A stretch of DNA of 64,000 nt. Origin: Mycolicibacterium psychrotolerans. Its GTDB lineage: Bacteria; Actinomycetota; Actinomycetes; Mycobacteriales; Mycobacteriaceae. The stretch spans positions 3,968,001 to 4,032,000 of the forward strand of contig NZ_AP022574.1 in assembly GCF_010729305.1 (NCBI RefSeq). The letters are read 5' to 3'. Each line of letters begins with the position of its first letter. Position 1 is the first letter of the stretch. The notes under the pieces are model-generated. The model searched no databases. It worked only from the letters and a program-made list of their open reading frames with translations, and had not been told where the DNA came from. Positions 33,757 to 43,825 of this stretch are shown here, in pieces. The translations under genes were made by a program, and so were the position numbers.

Positions 33757-35940
33757 ATGATGACCCTCGCTCCCGCCCGGCCGGCCACGACAGCGTCGGG
33801 GCTACCACCGGTTACCTCCCTGGGGACGCGGACCGCCGGGTTCTACCGCCACGATCTCGACGGGCTGCGGGGCATCGCGATCGCTCTCGTCGCGGTGTTC
33901 CACGTGTGGTTCGGGCGCGTCTCGGGCGGCGTCGACGTGTTCCTGGTGCTGTCCGGTTTCTTCTTCGGGGGCCGGCTGCTGCGCGGGGTGCTCACCCCCG
34001 GCGCGTTCCCCCGACCGGTGCCCGAGATCACCCGACTGATCCGGCGGCTGCTGCCCGCGCTGGTCGTCGTGCTGGCCGTGTCCGCTGTGCTGACGATCCT
34101 GATCCAGCCCGAAACCCGTTGGGAGACCTTCGCCGACCAGAGCCTGGCCAGCCTCGGGTACTACCAGAACTGGGAACTGGCCACCACCGCGTCGAACTAC
34201 CTGCGCGCCGGGGAGTCCGTCAGCCCGCTGCAGCACATCTGGTCGATGTCGGTCCAGGGACAGTTCTACATCGCGTTCCTGGCGCTGATCCTGCTGTCGG
34301 CGCTGCTGTTCCGGCGGCTCTTCGGCAGACACATGCGCACCGCGTTCGTGGTGCTGTTGACCGCGCTGACCATCGCGTCGTTCGTCTACGCGATCATCGC
34401 GCACAACACCGACCAGTCGACCGCCTACTACAACAGCTTCGCGCGCGCCTGGGAGCTGCTGCTGGGCGCCCTCGTCGGGGCGGTCGTCCCGTCGCTGCGG
34501 TGCCCGATGTGGCTGCGCACACTCGCCGCGCTCGTCGGGCTCGGTGCGATCCTGTCCTGCGGGGCGCTCATCGACGGCGTCCGGGAGTTCCCCGGACCAT
34601 GGGCGCTGGTGCCGGTGGGCGCCACGGTGCTGTTCATCCTCTCGGCGGCCAACCGGCACGCCGACCCGCACACCGGCGGCCGCATCCCCGCGCCGAACCG
34701 AGTGCTGGCCACCGCGCCGTTCGTGTCGCTCGGGGCGATGGCGTACTCGCTGTACCTGTGGCACTGGCCGCTGCTGATCTTCTATCTGGCCTACACCGGC
34801 CGCTCCGCGGTCAACGCCGTCGAGGGCGCAGCGGTCCTGCTGGTGTCCGGCCTGCTGGCCTGGTTGACCACCCGCTACGTCGAGGAGCCGCTGCGCGCCG
34901 GCCGCCGCCCTGCGACCCGGCCCGCGGCGAGAGCGCGATCGGTGCCGCTGCGCACCCGGCTGCGTCGGCCGACGATCGTGCTGGGGTCCACGGTGGCCCT
35001 GCTCGGCGTCGCGCTGACGGCCACCTCGTTCACGTGGCGCGAACACGTCACCGTGTTGCGGGCCAACGGGAAAGAGCTGGCCGGGCTCTCGGCACGCGAC
35101 TATCCCGGCGCACGGGCACTGCTGAACCACGCCAGGGTCCCCAAGCTGCCGATGCGCCCGACGGCGCTCGAGGCCAAGAACGACATCCCGAAGTCCACCG
35201 TCGACGGGTGCATCAGCGACTTCGACAACATCGGCGTCATCAACTGCACCTACGGTGACATGGCGGCCACCCGCACGATCGCGCTGGCCGGCGGCTCGCA
35301 CGCCGAGCACTGGATCACCGCACTGGACCTGCTCGGACGGATGCACCACTTCAAGGTCGTCACCTATCTCAAGATGGGCTGTCCGCTGACCACCGAGGAA
35401 GTCCCGCTGGTGATGGGCAACAACGACCCCTATCCCAAGTGCCACCAGTGGAACCGGCGGGTGATGGGCAAGCTCGTCACCGACAAGCCCGAATTCGTGT
35501 TCACGACCTCTACCAGGCCGTGGAACATCAAACCCGGCGACGTGATGCCTTCGAGCTATCTGGGAATCTGGAAAGAACTGTCGGACAACAGAATTCCGAT
35601 ACTGGCCATGCGCGACACGCCGTGGATGGTGCGTGACGGCGAGCCGTTCTTCCCGTCGGACTGCCTCGCCGACGGAGGTGACGCCATCTCGTGCGGAATC
35701 CCCCGATCCGAAGTACTGTCGGATCGCAACCCGACGCTGGACTACGTCGCCCAGTTCCCGCTGCTCAAGCCGCTCGACATGAGCGACGCGGTGTGTCGTC
35801 CGGACTACTGCCGAGCCGTGGAGGGGAACGTGTTGATCTATCACGATGCTCACCACATCTCGTCGACCTACATGCGGACCATGACCGGTGAACTGGGCCG
35901 TCAACTGGGCGCCGCCACCGGTTGGTGGCCGGTCCGATGA
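33757..35940 (+). CDS. Membrane acyltransferase 3 (OafA type) fused to an SGNH-like domain
   Basis: A 727-residue protein: ten or so membrane helices (about 38-440) of the acyltransferase-3 family, with the HDLDGLRGIAIALVAVFHV start motif, followed by an extracytoplasmic SGNH-like domain (about 470-727). In that domain the usual GDSH block appears as LAGGSHAEHW, so the Asp is Gly, while the C-terminal catalytic DxxH is kept in YHDAHHIS. Such proteins move acyl groups across the membrane onto sugars of the envelope. The stop overlaps the glgX start (ATGA), tying it to trehalose/maltooligosaccharide genes, as in M. tuberculosis Rv1565c-treX from memory. Its sugar acceptor is unknown. Confidence 0.9.
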   Translation: MMTLAPARPATTASGLPPVTSLGTRTAGFYRHDLDGLRGIAIALVAVFHVWFGRVSGGVDVFLVLSGFFFGGRLLRGVLTPGAFPRPVPEITRLIRRLLPALVVVLAVSAVLTILIQPETRWETFADQSLASLGYYQNWELATTASNYLRAGESVSPLQHIWSMSVQGQFYIAFLALILLSALLFRRLFGRHMRTAFVVLLTALTIASFVYAIIAHNTDQSTAYYNSFARAWELLLGALVGAVVPSLRCPMWLRTLAALVGLGAILSCGALIDGVREFPGPWALVPVGATVLFILSAANRHADPHTGGRIPAPNRVLATAPFVSLGAMAYSLYLWHWPLLIFYLAYTGRSAVNAVEGAAVLLVSGLLAWLTTRYVEEPLRAGRRPATRPAARARSVPLRTRLRRPTIVLGSTVALLGVALTATSFTWREHVTVLRANGKELAGLSARDYPGARALLNHARVPKLPMRPTALEAKNDIPKSTVDGCISDFDNIGVINCTYGDMAATRTIALAGGSHAEHWITALDLLGRMHHFKVVTYLKMGCPLTTEEVPLVMGNNDPYPKCHQWNRRVMGKLVTDKPEFVFTTSTRPWNIKPGDVMPSSYLGIWKELSDNRIPILAMRDTPWMVRDGEPFFPSDCLADGGDAISCGIPRSEVLSDRNPTLDYVAQFPLLKPLDMSDAVCRPDYCRAVEGNVLIYHDAHHISSTYMRTMTGELGRQLGAATGWWPVR

Positions 35941-38063
35941 CGACGGTCTGGCCGGGCTCGCCGTATCCGCTGGGCGCCGCCTACGACGGCTCCGGCACCA
36001 ACTTCTCGTTGTTCTCCGAGGTCGCCGAGCGGGTCGAGCTGTGCCTGATCGGCAAGGACGGCCGCGAAGAGCGGGTGAACCTCGACGAGGTCGACAGCTA
36101 CGTGTGGCACGCCTACCTGCCGACCGTGACCCCTGGCCAGCGCTACGGGTTCCGGGTGCACGGCCCCTGGGACCCGGCCTCGGGGCACCGCTGCGATCCG
36201 AGCAAGTTGCTGCTCGACCCGTACGGTAAGGCCTTCCACGGGGACTTCGAGTTCTCGCAGGCGCTCTACTCCTACGACCTGGAGGCCGAGGATCTGGCCG
36301 GCGGCGGTGTACCGCCTCGCATCGACTCGCTGGGCCACACCATGACCAGCGTCGTGATCAACCCGTTCTTCCAGTGGGCGTCCGACCGCGCGCCGCGCAC
36401 CCCCTACCACGAGACGGTCATCTACGAGGCGCACGTCAAAGGGATGACGCAGTCCCACCCGGGGATCCCCGAGGAGCTGCGCGGCACCTACGCCGGTCTC
36501 GGGCACCCCGCGATCATCGACCACCTCAAGGCGCTCAATGTGACCGCGATCGAACTGATGCCGGTACACCAGTTCCTGCACGACCACCGGCTGCTCGATC
36601 TCGGGCTGCGAAACTACTGGGGCTACAACACCTTCGGCTTCTTCGCCCCGCACTACCAGTACGCCTCCACCCGGTATGCCGGCGGCGCGGTCGCCGAGTT
36701 CAAGACCATGGTGCGCGCGTTCCACGAGGCGGGCATCGAGGTGATCCTCGACGTCGTCTACAACCACACCGCCGAGGGCAACCACCTCGGACCGACGATC
36801 AACTTCCGTGGGATCGACAACGCCGCCTACTACCGGCTGCTCGACGGCGACCCGCGGTACTACAAGGACTTCACCGGGACGGGCAACAGCCTCAACGCGC
36901 GCCACCCGCACACCCTGCAGTTGATCATGGATTCGCTGCGGTACTGGGTGCTGGAGATGCACGTCGACGGTTTCCGTTTCGATCTGGCGGCCACGCTGGC
37001 CCGCGAGTTCTACGACGTGGACCGGCTGTCGGCGTTCTTCGACCTGGTGCAGCAGGATCCCGTCGTCAGTCAGGTCAAGCTGATCGCCGAGCCGTGGGAC
37101 GTCGGTGAAGGCGGTTATCAAGTCGGCAATTTCCCAGGTTTGTGGACCGAATGGAATGGGAAGTATCGCGACACTGTGCGTGATTACTGGCGGGGAGAGC
37201 CCGCAACCCTAGGTGAGTTCGCGTCCCGGTTGACGGGATCGTCCGATCTCTACGAAGCGACCGGCCGACGGCCGAGCGCCAGCATCAACTTCGTCACGTG
37301 CCACGACGGCTTCACGCTGGCCGACCTGGTGTCCTACAACGAGAAACACAACGAGGCCAACGGCGAGGACAATCGGGACGGCGAGAGCCACAACCGGTCC
37401 TGGAACTGCGGCGTGGAAGGCCCCACCGACGATCCGGCCGTCCTCGCGTTGCGCGGCAAGCAGATGCGCAACATCATCGGCACGCTGATGCTCTCCCAGG
37501 GCACGCCGATGATCGCGCACGGCGACGAGATCGGCCGCACCCAGCGCGGCAACAACAACGTCTACTGCCAGGATTCCGAGCTGTCCTGGATGGACTGGTC
37601 GCTGTGCGAGACGAACGCCGACCTGCTCGAGTTCACCCGCAAGGTCATCAAGTTCCGCAAGAACCATCCGGTCTTCCGGCGCAGGCGCTTCTTCGAGGGC
37701 AAACCGATCCGCACGGGCCATCAGGTCCGCGACATCTCGTGGCTGACCCCGTCGGGCAAGGAGATGGACCTGGCGGACTGGGAGACCGGGCTGGGCCAGT
37801 GCGTGGCCGTCTTTCTCAACGGCGACGCGATTCTGGCGCCGAACGAACGGGGTGAACGTGTCATCGACGACTCCTTCCTGCTGTGCTTCAACGCCCACGA
37901 TGTGGATCAGGATTTCGTTGCACCGCAAGGGGGTTACGCGAAGGAGTGGGTGGCCGACCTGGACACCGCCGATCCGACCGGCGCCACCGATGTGACGGTG
38001 GCGGCCGGCGAGAAGATCACGCTGGCGCCCCGGTCCCTGCTCGTTCTGCGTAAGACCGCCTGA
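35937..38063 (+). CDS. glgX: Glycogen debranching enzyme / isoamylase (TreX)
   Basis: A GH13 isoamylase that cuts alpha-1,6 branches from glycogen and frees maltooligosaccharides for TreY. The 708-residue protein has an N-terminal carbohydrate module (SPYPLGAAYDGSGTNFSLF), YEAHVKGMT, LDVVYNHTAEGNH, the nucleophile region HVDGFRFDLAA, LIAEPWDVG with the acid/base Glu, and FVTCHDGFTLADLV. The ATG at 35937 overlaps the acyltransferase stop, and its stop shares a base with the treY start (TGATG). Known in mycobacteria as treX or glgX. Confidence 0.97.
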   Translation: MTTVWPGSPYPLGAAYDGSGTNFSLFSEVAERVELCLIGKDGREERVNLDEVDSYVWHAYLPTVTPGQRYGFRVHGPWDPASGHRCDPSKLLLDPYGKAFHGDFEFSQALYSYDLEAEDLAGGGVPPRIDSLGHTMTSVVINPFFQWASDRAPRTPYHETVIYEAHVKGMTQSHPGIPEELRGTYAGLGHPAIIDHLKALNVTAIELMPVHQFLHDHRLLDLGLRNYWGYNTFGFFAPHYQYASTRYAGGAVAEFKTMVRAFHEAGIEVILDVVYNHTAEGNHLGPTINFRGIDNAAYYRLLDGDPRYYKDFTGTGNSLNARHPHTLQLIMDSLRYWVLEMHVDGFRFDLAATLAREFYDVDRLSAFFDLVQQDPVVSQVKLIAEPWDVGEGGYQVGNFPGLWTEWNGKYRDTVRDYWRGEPATLGEFASRLTGSSDLYEATGRRPSASINFVTCHDGFTLADLVSYNEKHNEANGEDNRDGESHNRSWNCGVEGPTDDPAVLALRGKQMRNIIGTLMLSQGTPMIAHGDEIGRTQRGNNNVYCQDSELSWMDWSLCETNADLLEFTRKVIKFRKNHPVFRRRRFFEGKPIRTGHQVRDISWLTPSGKEMDLADWETGLGQCVAVFLNGDAILAPNERGERVIDDSFLLCFNAHDVDQDFVAPQGGYAKEWVADLDTADPTGATDVTVAAGEKITLAPRSLLVLRKTA

Positions 38064-40363
38064 TGACCGTTCTGTCGACCTACCGCCTGCAGATGCGCGG
38101 CGCCGCCAGCGGTGAGGCCTTCACGTTCGCCGACGCCGAGAAGCTCGTCGACTACCTCGCCGAACTCGGGGTGTCGCACCTGTACCTGTCTCCCATCCTG
38201 ACCGCCGCCGAGGGCTCCACGCACGGCTACGATGTCACCGACCCGACCACGATCTCCGCCGAACTCGGTGGCCCCGAAGGGTTTTCGAGCCTGGTTGCGA
38301 CAGCCAAGGCGGCCGGCCTGGGCGTGATCGTGGATATCGTGCCCAACCACGTCGGCGTCGACGTGCCCCGGCAGAACGCGTGGTGGTGGGATCTGCTCAC
38401 CCACGGCCGGGATTCGGAGTACGCCTCGTACTTCGACATCGACTGGACGCTGGACCCCGACGGGCGGATTGTCCTGCCCGTGCTGGGCTCCGACGACGAC
38501 GTGGCCGATCTGGTCGTCGACGGGGACACGCTGCGCCTCGGCGACCTGGTGTATCCGATCAGTCCCGGCACCGCCGACGACGGGGCCTCCGGGTCACAGG
38601 TGCACGACCGCCAGCACTACAAGCTGATCGGCTGGCGCAACGGGGTGTGCGGATATCGCCGCTTCTTCTCGATCACCTCGCTGGCCGGGCTGCGCCAGGA
38701 GGATCGGGCGGTGTTCGACGCCACCCACGTCGAGGTCAGACGCTGGTTCGACGAAGGGCTCGTCGACGGCATCCGGATCGACCATCCGGACGGATTGTCC
38801 GACCCCACCGGCTATCTCAACTGGTTGCGGGAATTGGCAGGATCGCAGGCCTGGATCGTCATCGAGAAGATCCTCGCCGTCCCGGAACCACTGGACCCGA
38901 GCCTCCCGGTGGCGGGCACCACCGGCTACGACGCACTACGCGAGGCCGGCGGCGTGTTCGTCGACCCCACCGGTGAGGAGTCATTGACCGCGCTCATCTC
39001 CTCCGCAGGGGTGGACTACTCCGGCATGGCCGCCGAGGCCCGCCGACTCAAGGTGCAGGCGGTCACCGTCACGCTCGCCAGCGAGCTGGCCCGGCTGCGC
39101 CGCGCGGTCACCGTAGCCACCGGCCGCGATCATGAGCTGCTCGGCGAGGCGATCGCCGAGTTGCTCAGCCACATCCCTGTGTACCGCTCCGATTACCTGT
39201 CGCTTCCGCTCGTGCTGCCCGAAGCCGTCTTCGAGACGACCAGGGACCGGCCGGACCTGGACGAGCCGCTGGTGATCCTCGCCGCCGCCCTAGCCGGGAG
39301 CACCGAGGTCGGCGTGCGGCTACAGCAGCTGTGCGGGGCGGCTACGGCGAAGTCGATGGAGGACTGCCTGTTCTACCGCGATGCCCGGCTGGTCTCGCTC
39401 AACGAGGTGGGCGGTGAGCCCGAGTACTTCGGGGTAAGCGCCGCGGAGTTCCACGCCCGGGCGCAGGCGCGCGCGGCGCTGTGGCCGACGGCGATGACGA
39501 CCCTGTCGACGCACGACACCAAACGCGGCGAGGACGTCCGCGCCAGGATCGGCGTGCTGTCCCAGGTGCCCTCGCTGTGGACCGAGATGGTGCAGGGCTG
39601 GGAACGCACCACCCCCTCCCCGGATCCGCTCACCGGGCTCTTCCTGTTGCAGAACATCTTCGGCGTCTGGCCAACCGACGGCGCGGTGACAGACGAACTG
39701 CGCGAGCGGCTGCACGCGTACACCGAAAAGGCGATCCGCGAGGCCGCGCTGCACACCACGTGGAACGACCCGGACAGCGATTTCGAGTCCGCGGTGCACA
39801 GCTGGCTCGACGCCGTGCTCGACGGGCCGGTGGCTGCCGGGCTGACCGAGCTGGTGGCGCGCCTCGACGAGCACGCCCGGGCCGACGCGCTGGGCCAGAA
39901 GCTGATCGCGCTCACCGGGCCGGGTGTGCCGGACGTCTACCAGGGCACCGAGCTCTGGGAGGACAGCCTGGTGGACCCGGACAACCGGCGGGCGGTGGAT
40001 TACTCGGCGCGGCGGAGTGCGCTGGCCGAACTGACCCACCCGAAGCTGCGCGTCGTGCGGGAGGCGCTGCGGTTGCGCCGGGAGCGACCCGAGTCGTTCC
40101 TGGCCGGCGGCTACCGTCCGGTGCCCGCCGACGGGGCGCACGCCCAGCACGTGCTGGCGTTCGGCCGCGGCGACGACGTCCTCGTTGCGGCGCGCCGGTG
40201 GACGGTGCGGCTGACCGAAACCGATTGGGGGGAAACCACTGTGACGCTTCCGCCAGGGGCGTGGACCGACCGGCTGTCCGGCCGCGCGCACACCGGCACG
40301 GTGGCGGCTGCGGAGCTGTTCGGTGACCTTCCGGTGGCGCTGCTGGTGCGTGCCGATGCCTGA
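38063..40363 (+). CDS. treY: Maltooligosyl trehalose synthase
   Basis: TreY rearranges the reducing-end alpha-1,4 bond of maltooligosaccharides to an alpha-1,1 bond, making maltooligosyltrehalose. The 766-residue GH13 protein shows STYRLQM at the start, HLYLSPILTAAEGSTHGYDV, VDIVPNHVG, GIRIDHPDGL with the catalytic Asp, and IVIEKIL with the Glu. Typical TreY inserts separate these blocks. Overlap with treZ is 8 bp. With glgX and treZ it forms the glycogen-to-trehalose route important for mycobacterial trehalose supply. Confidence 0.97.
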   Translation: MTVLSTYRLQMRGAASGEAFTFADAEKLVDYLAELGVSHLYLSPILTAAEGSTHGYDVTDPTTISAELGGPEGFSSLVATAKAAGLGVIVDIVPNHVGVDVPRQNAWWWDLLTHGRDSEYASYFDIDWTLDPDGRIVLPVLGSDDDVADLVVDGDTLRLGDLVYPISPGTADDGASGSQVHDRQHYKLIGWRNGVCGYRRFFSITSLAGLRQEDRAVFDATHVEVRRWFDEGLVDGIRIDHPDGLSDPTGYLNWLRELAGSQAWIVIEKILAVPEPLDPSLPVAGTTGYDALREAGGVFVDPTGEESLTALISSAGVDYSGMAAEARRLKVQAVTVTLASELARLRRAVTVATGRDHELLGEAIAELLSHIPVYRSDYLSLPLVLPEAVFETTRDRPDLDEPLVILAAALAGSTEVGVRLQQLCGAATAKSMEDCLFYRDARLVSLNEVGGEPEYFGVSAAEFHARAQARAALWPTAMTTLSTHDTKRGEDVRARIGVLSQVPSLWTEMVQGWERTTPSPDPLTGLFLLQNIFGVWPTDGAVTDELRERLHAYTEKAIREAALHTTWNDPDSDFESAVHSWLDAVLDGPVAAGLTELVARLDEHARADALGQKLIALTGPGVPDVYQGTELWEDSLVDPDNRRAVDYSARRSALAELTHPKLRVVREALRLRRERPESFLAGGYRPVPADGAHAQHVLAFGRGDDVLVAARRWTVRLTETDWGETTVTLPPGAWTDRLSGRAHTGTVAAAELFGDLPVALLVRADA

Positions 40364-42089
40364 GCACGAGTTCGCGGTCTGGGCGCCGAAACCCGGCGTG
40401 GTCCGCCTGGACGTCGAGGGCACACTGCATCCGATGGACCGCGCCGAGGACGGCTGGTGGCGCGCCGTCGTGGACGCCGCCCCGGATGCGCGCTACGGGT
40501 TCGTGCTCGACGACAACCCCAAAGTGCTGCCCGATCCCCGCTCTCCGCGCCAGCCCGACGGCGTGCACGAACGCTCGCAACTGTGGCAGCCGGCGGCCGA
40601 TGCATGGTCGGATGCCGGCTGGGCGGGCCGCTCGATCGAGGGTGCGGTGATCTACGAACTGCACATCGGCACCTTCACGCCCGCAGGCACGTTCGACGCG
40701 GCCATCGACAAGCTGGACTACCTGGTCGATCTCGGTGTCGACTTCGTCGAGGTGATGCCGGTCAACGCATTCGGCGGCACTCACGGGTGGGGTTATGACG
40801 GCGTGCTCTGGTACGCGGTGCACGAACCCTACGGCGGCCCCGACGGGCTGATCCGGTTGATCGACGCGTGCCATCGCCTCGGCCTCGGGGTGCTGATCGA
40901 CGCCGTCTTCAACCATCTGGGCCCGTCGGGCAACTACCTGCCCGAGTTCGGCCCGTACTTGTCCTCGGGCTCGAACCCGTGGGGTGAGTCGATCAACATC
41001 GCCGACGCCGGAGCCGATCAGGTGCGGCGCTACATCCTGGACTGCGCGCTGCGCTGGATGCGCGACTTCCACGCCGACGGTCTGCGCCTGGACGCCGTCC
41101 ACGCGCTCGTCGACACCACGGCGATCCATATTCTCGAGGAGATGTCGGCCGAAACCGACTCGCTGGCAGGCCAACTCGGCCGTCCTCTGTCGCTGGTCGC
41201 GGAGAGCGACCTTAACGATCCGCGCCTGATCACCCCGCGTGATCAGGGTGGGCTCGGGATGACCGCGCAGTGGGACGACGACATCCACCATGCGATCCAC
41301 ACCGCGGTGTCCGGGGAACGTCAGGGCTACTACGGCGACTTCGGCACGCTGGAGGCGCTGGCGCAGACGCTGCGGCACGGCTATTTCCATGCGGGCACGT
41401 TCTCGTCGTTCCGTCAGCGCCGTCATGGCCGGCCGCTGGACACCGCGACCATCCCGGCGACCCGGCTGCTCGCCTACACGACGACCCACGACCAGGTCGG
41501 CAACCGCGCCATCGGAGACCGGCCGTCACAGAACCTGACCACCGGACAGCTGGCGATCAAGGCCGCACTGGCGCTCGGATCGCCCTACACCGCAATGCTT
41601 TTCATGGGCGAGGAGTGGGCGTCGTCGTCGCCGTTCCAGTTCTTCAGCAGTCATCCCGAGCCGGATCTGGCCCGCGCGACCGCCGAGGGCCGCAAGCGGG
41701 AGTTCGCCGACCACGGCTGGGACGCCGACGAGATCCCCGATCCGCAGGACCCCGCGACCTTCGAGCGGTCCAAACTGAATTGGGACGAGGTCGACGACGG
41801 CGACCACGGCCGAATGCGCGCCTTCTACCAGGGCCTGATCGCGCTGCGCCGGTCCGAGCCGGACCTGGCCGACCCGTGGCTGGACCACCTGCGGATCGAC
41901 TACGACGAGGACGCCCGCTGGTTCGTGATGCGCCGGGGCGCCTTCGCGATCGCGTGCAACCTCGGCGAGAAGGGCGTCGACGTGCCGGTGACCGGCGAGT
42001 CGGTGCTGTCCTGGGGCGAGCAGGAGGCGTCCGGCGACGTCACCCGACTGGGTGGCTATTCCGTCGCGGTCCTGAGGGCCGGCGACTGA
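40356..42089 (+). CDS. treZ: Malto-oligosyltrehalose trehalohydrolase
   Basis: TreZ releases free trehalose from maltooligosyltrehalose. The 577-residue GH13 protein begins with the small beta-domain (EFAVWAPKPGVVRLDVEG), followed by YELHIGTFTPAGTF, DAVFNHLGPSGNY, the nucleophile motif DGLRLDAVHAL, LVAESDLNDPR with the acid/base Glu, and TTHDQVGNRA. The ATG at 40356 precedes the treY stop by a few bases. The 3' end overlaps the DUF5946 gene by 34 bp on the opposite strand. Confidence 0.97.
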   Translation: MPEHEFAVWAPKPGVVRLDVEGTLHPMDRAEDGWWRAVVDAAPDARYGFVLDDNPKVLPDPRSPRQPDGVHERSQLWQPAADAWSDAGWAGRSIEGAVIYELHIGTFTPAGTFDAAIDKLDYLVDLGVDFVEVMPVNAFGGTHGWGYDGVLWYAVHEPYGGPDGLIRLIDACHRLGLGVLIDAVFNHLGPSGNYLPEFGPYLSSGSNPWGESINIADAGADQVRRYILDCALRWMRDFHADGLRLDAVHALVDTTAIHILEEMSAETDSLAGQLGRPLSLVAESDLNDPRLITPRDQGGLGMTAQWDDDIHHAIHTAVSGERQGYYGDFGTLEALAQTLRHGYFHAGTFSSFRQRRHGRPLDTATIPATRLLAYTTTHDQVGNRAIGDRPSQNLTTGQLAIKAALALGSPYTAMLFMGEEWASSSPFQFFSSHPEPDLARATAEGRKREFADHGWDADEIPDPQDPATFERSKLNWDEVDDGDHGRMRAFYQGLIALRRSEPDLADPWLDHLRIDYDEDARWFVMRRGAFAIACNLGEKGVDVPVTGESVLSWGEQEASGDVTRLGGYSVAVLRAGD

Positions 42090-42490
42090 TCACGGCTCAG
42101 ATCTCGGGCCACCGCTTCGGCCCATGCGCGCACGGATGTGCGATACGCGTCGGCCGTCGTGAGATCGACGTCGGCGATCGACGACGACCAGCCTGACCGT
42201 GGGCGCCGGGGCGGGGCGTCCCGGTCTCGCCGGGCGACCCGCTGCGTGCCGTCGACCCTGCGACGAATCTCGCGCTTGATCCGCTCGTCCGGGGTTCGAT
42301 CGAGGTGGCGCAGGACGAATTCGACCACCCCCCGCTCGTGGCCGTCGGCGTACCGGTTGTGCTGGAGCATGTACGCACCGACGGTGAGGTGGTGCACCGC
42401 GCCGAACCCCCGGTCGGAGAAATCCCGATCCAGGCACTCGTGGAACTTCGCCTCGCAGTCGCCGACGCCGCAGTGCCTGCAGAGGCCCAT
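42056..42490 (-). CDS. DUF5946-like protein with N-terminal cysteine cluster
   Basis: A 144-residue protein. The first 20 residues hold LCRHCGVGDCEAKFHECLD, four cysteines and a histidine that look like a zinc site. GAVHHLTVGAYMLQHNRY (about 30-47) resembles the DUF5946 family. The C-terminal third is basic and Ser/Arg rich. No function is known. The ATG shares one base with the ilvA stop (TGATG), so the two are coupled. A regulatory or chaperone role for a short zinc protein is only a guess. Confidence 0.68.
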   Translation of the reverse strand: MGLCRHCGVGDCEAKFHECLDRDFSDRGFGAVHHLTVGAYMLQHNRYADGHERGVVEFVLRHLDRTPDERIKREIRRRVDGTQRVARRDRDAPPRRPRSGWSSSIADVDLTTADAYRTSVRAWAEAVARDLSRDQSPALRTATE

Positions 42491-43788
42491 CAGGTCAGGT
42501 AGCGGTAGGTCGGCGACCCCGGCTCGAGCAGCTCGACGTGACACTCCGAGGTCTGCATCCGGGCGAGCAGGCCGTCGAGGTCGGAGGCCGAGCCCATCTC
42601 GATGCCGACGAGCGCCTCGCCGGTCTCGCGGTTGTTGCGCTTGACGTATTCGAACAGCGTGATGTCGTCGTTGGGGCCCAGCACCTCGTCGAGGAACCGG
42701 CGCAGCGCGCCGGGCTCCTGTGGGAAGTCCACCAGAAAGTAGTGCTTGAGGCCGAGGTGCACCAGCGACCGCTCGAGCACCTCGCCGTACCGGGACACAT
42801 CGTTGTTGCCGCCCGAGATCAGGCACACGACGGTGGATCCGGGCTTGATGTCGGCGTCGAGCAGCGCCGCCACCGACAGCGCGCCTGCCGGCTCGGCGAT
42901 GATGCCCTCGTTCTGGTACAGGTCGAGCATCGCGGTGCAGACCGCGCCCTCGTCGACGGTGGTGATCGACACCATGTCCCCCGCGGCCGACAGCGCGGCG
43001 AACGGCAACGTGCCGACCCGGGCGACCGCGGCGCCGTCGACGAACTGGTCGACCTCGGTCAGCGTGACGGGCTCCCCCTTCGCCAGCGCGGCCACCAGGG
43101 CCGCCGCGCCCGCGGGCTCCACGCCGAGCACCGACGTGGTGGTCGTGCGCTCGGCGAGGTAGGTGGTCACACCACTGATGCAGCCGCCGCCGCCGACCGG
43201 CACGACCACCAGGTCCGGTTCCGCGCCGAGCTGTTCGAGGATCTCGACGGCGATGGTGCCCTGGCCGGCCATCGTGCGCAGGTCGTCATACGGGGGCACC
43301 AGCGTGGCTGCGGTGCGCGCGACATCCTCGCGCGCGGCCTCTGCGGCCATGTCGTAGGTCTTGCCGCCGACGATGAGCTCGATGAAGTCCCCGCCGTGGT
43401 AGCGGATCCGGTTGCGCTTCTGCTTCGGCGTCTTGGCCGGCACGTAGACCCGGCCGTGCACGCCCATCGACCGGCATGCCAGCGCGAAGCCCTGCGCGTG
43501 ATTGCCCGCCGACGAGCACACCACGCCTGCGGCCTTCTCCTCCGGCGTCAACTGCATGAGCAGGTTGTAGGCGCCGCGCAGCTTGTACGAGCGCACGGCC
43601 TGAAGATCTTCGCGCTTGAGGTAGACCTGCGCGCCGGTGAGAACCGAGAGTCGGTCGCTGAACTGCAGCGGGGTCTGGGACACCACGCCCGAAATTCGCC
43701 GAGCGGCCTCGTCGATGTCCGCGGCGCGCAGCGGCGCAGCGGGATCGATTCTGGGGCTCTGACTCAGCTCGGTGGACACGCCGACCAT
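42490..43788 (-). CDS. ilvA: Threonine dehydratase (biosynthetic type)
   Basis: IlvA deaminates threonine to 2-oxobutyrate, the first step of isoleucine synthesis. The 432-residue PLP enzyme has the lysine in AVRSYKLRGAYN, SSAGNHAQGFA, VPVGGGGCISG, and CLISGGNNDVSRY. The C-terminus has a single short ACT-like regulatory region (LKHYFLVDFPQEPGALRRFL), consistent with the actinobacterial ~430-residue form rather than the two-ACT E. coli enzyme. The ATG at 43788 is the clear start. The downstream DUF5946 gene is coupled to it. Confidence 0.96.
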   Translation of the reverse strand: MVGVSTELSQSPRIDPAAPLRAADIDEAARRISGVVSQTPLQFSDRLSVLTGAQVYLKREDLQAVRSYKLRGAYNLLMQLTPEEKAAGVVCSSAGNHAQGFALACRSMGVHGRVYVPAKTPKQKRNRIRYHGGDFIELIVGGKTYDMAAEAAREDVARTAATLVPPYDDLRTMAGQGTIAVEILEQLGAEPDLVVVPVGGGGCISGVTTYLAERTTTTSVLGVEPAGAAALVAALAKGEPVTLTEVDQFVDGAAVARVGTLPFAALSAAGDMVSITTVDEGAVCTAMLDLYQNEGIIAEPAGALSVAALLDADIKPGSTVVCLISGGNNDVSRYGEVLERSLVHLGLKHYFLVDFPQEPGALRRFLDEVLGPNDDITLFEYVKRNNRETGEALVGIEMGSASDLDGLLARMQTSECHVELLEPGSPTYRYLT

Positions 43789-43825
43789 GGTGCCACTGCA
43801 CCCCGCCCCAGCGGAAACGCGTGGG

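Noticed and set aside
33802..35904. Minus-strand open frame of 700 codons over the acyltransferase
   Set aside because: Antisense shadow; Arg/Gln/His-rich with no motifs.
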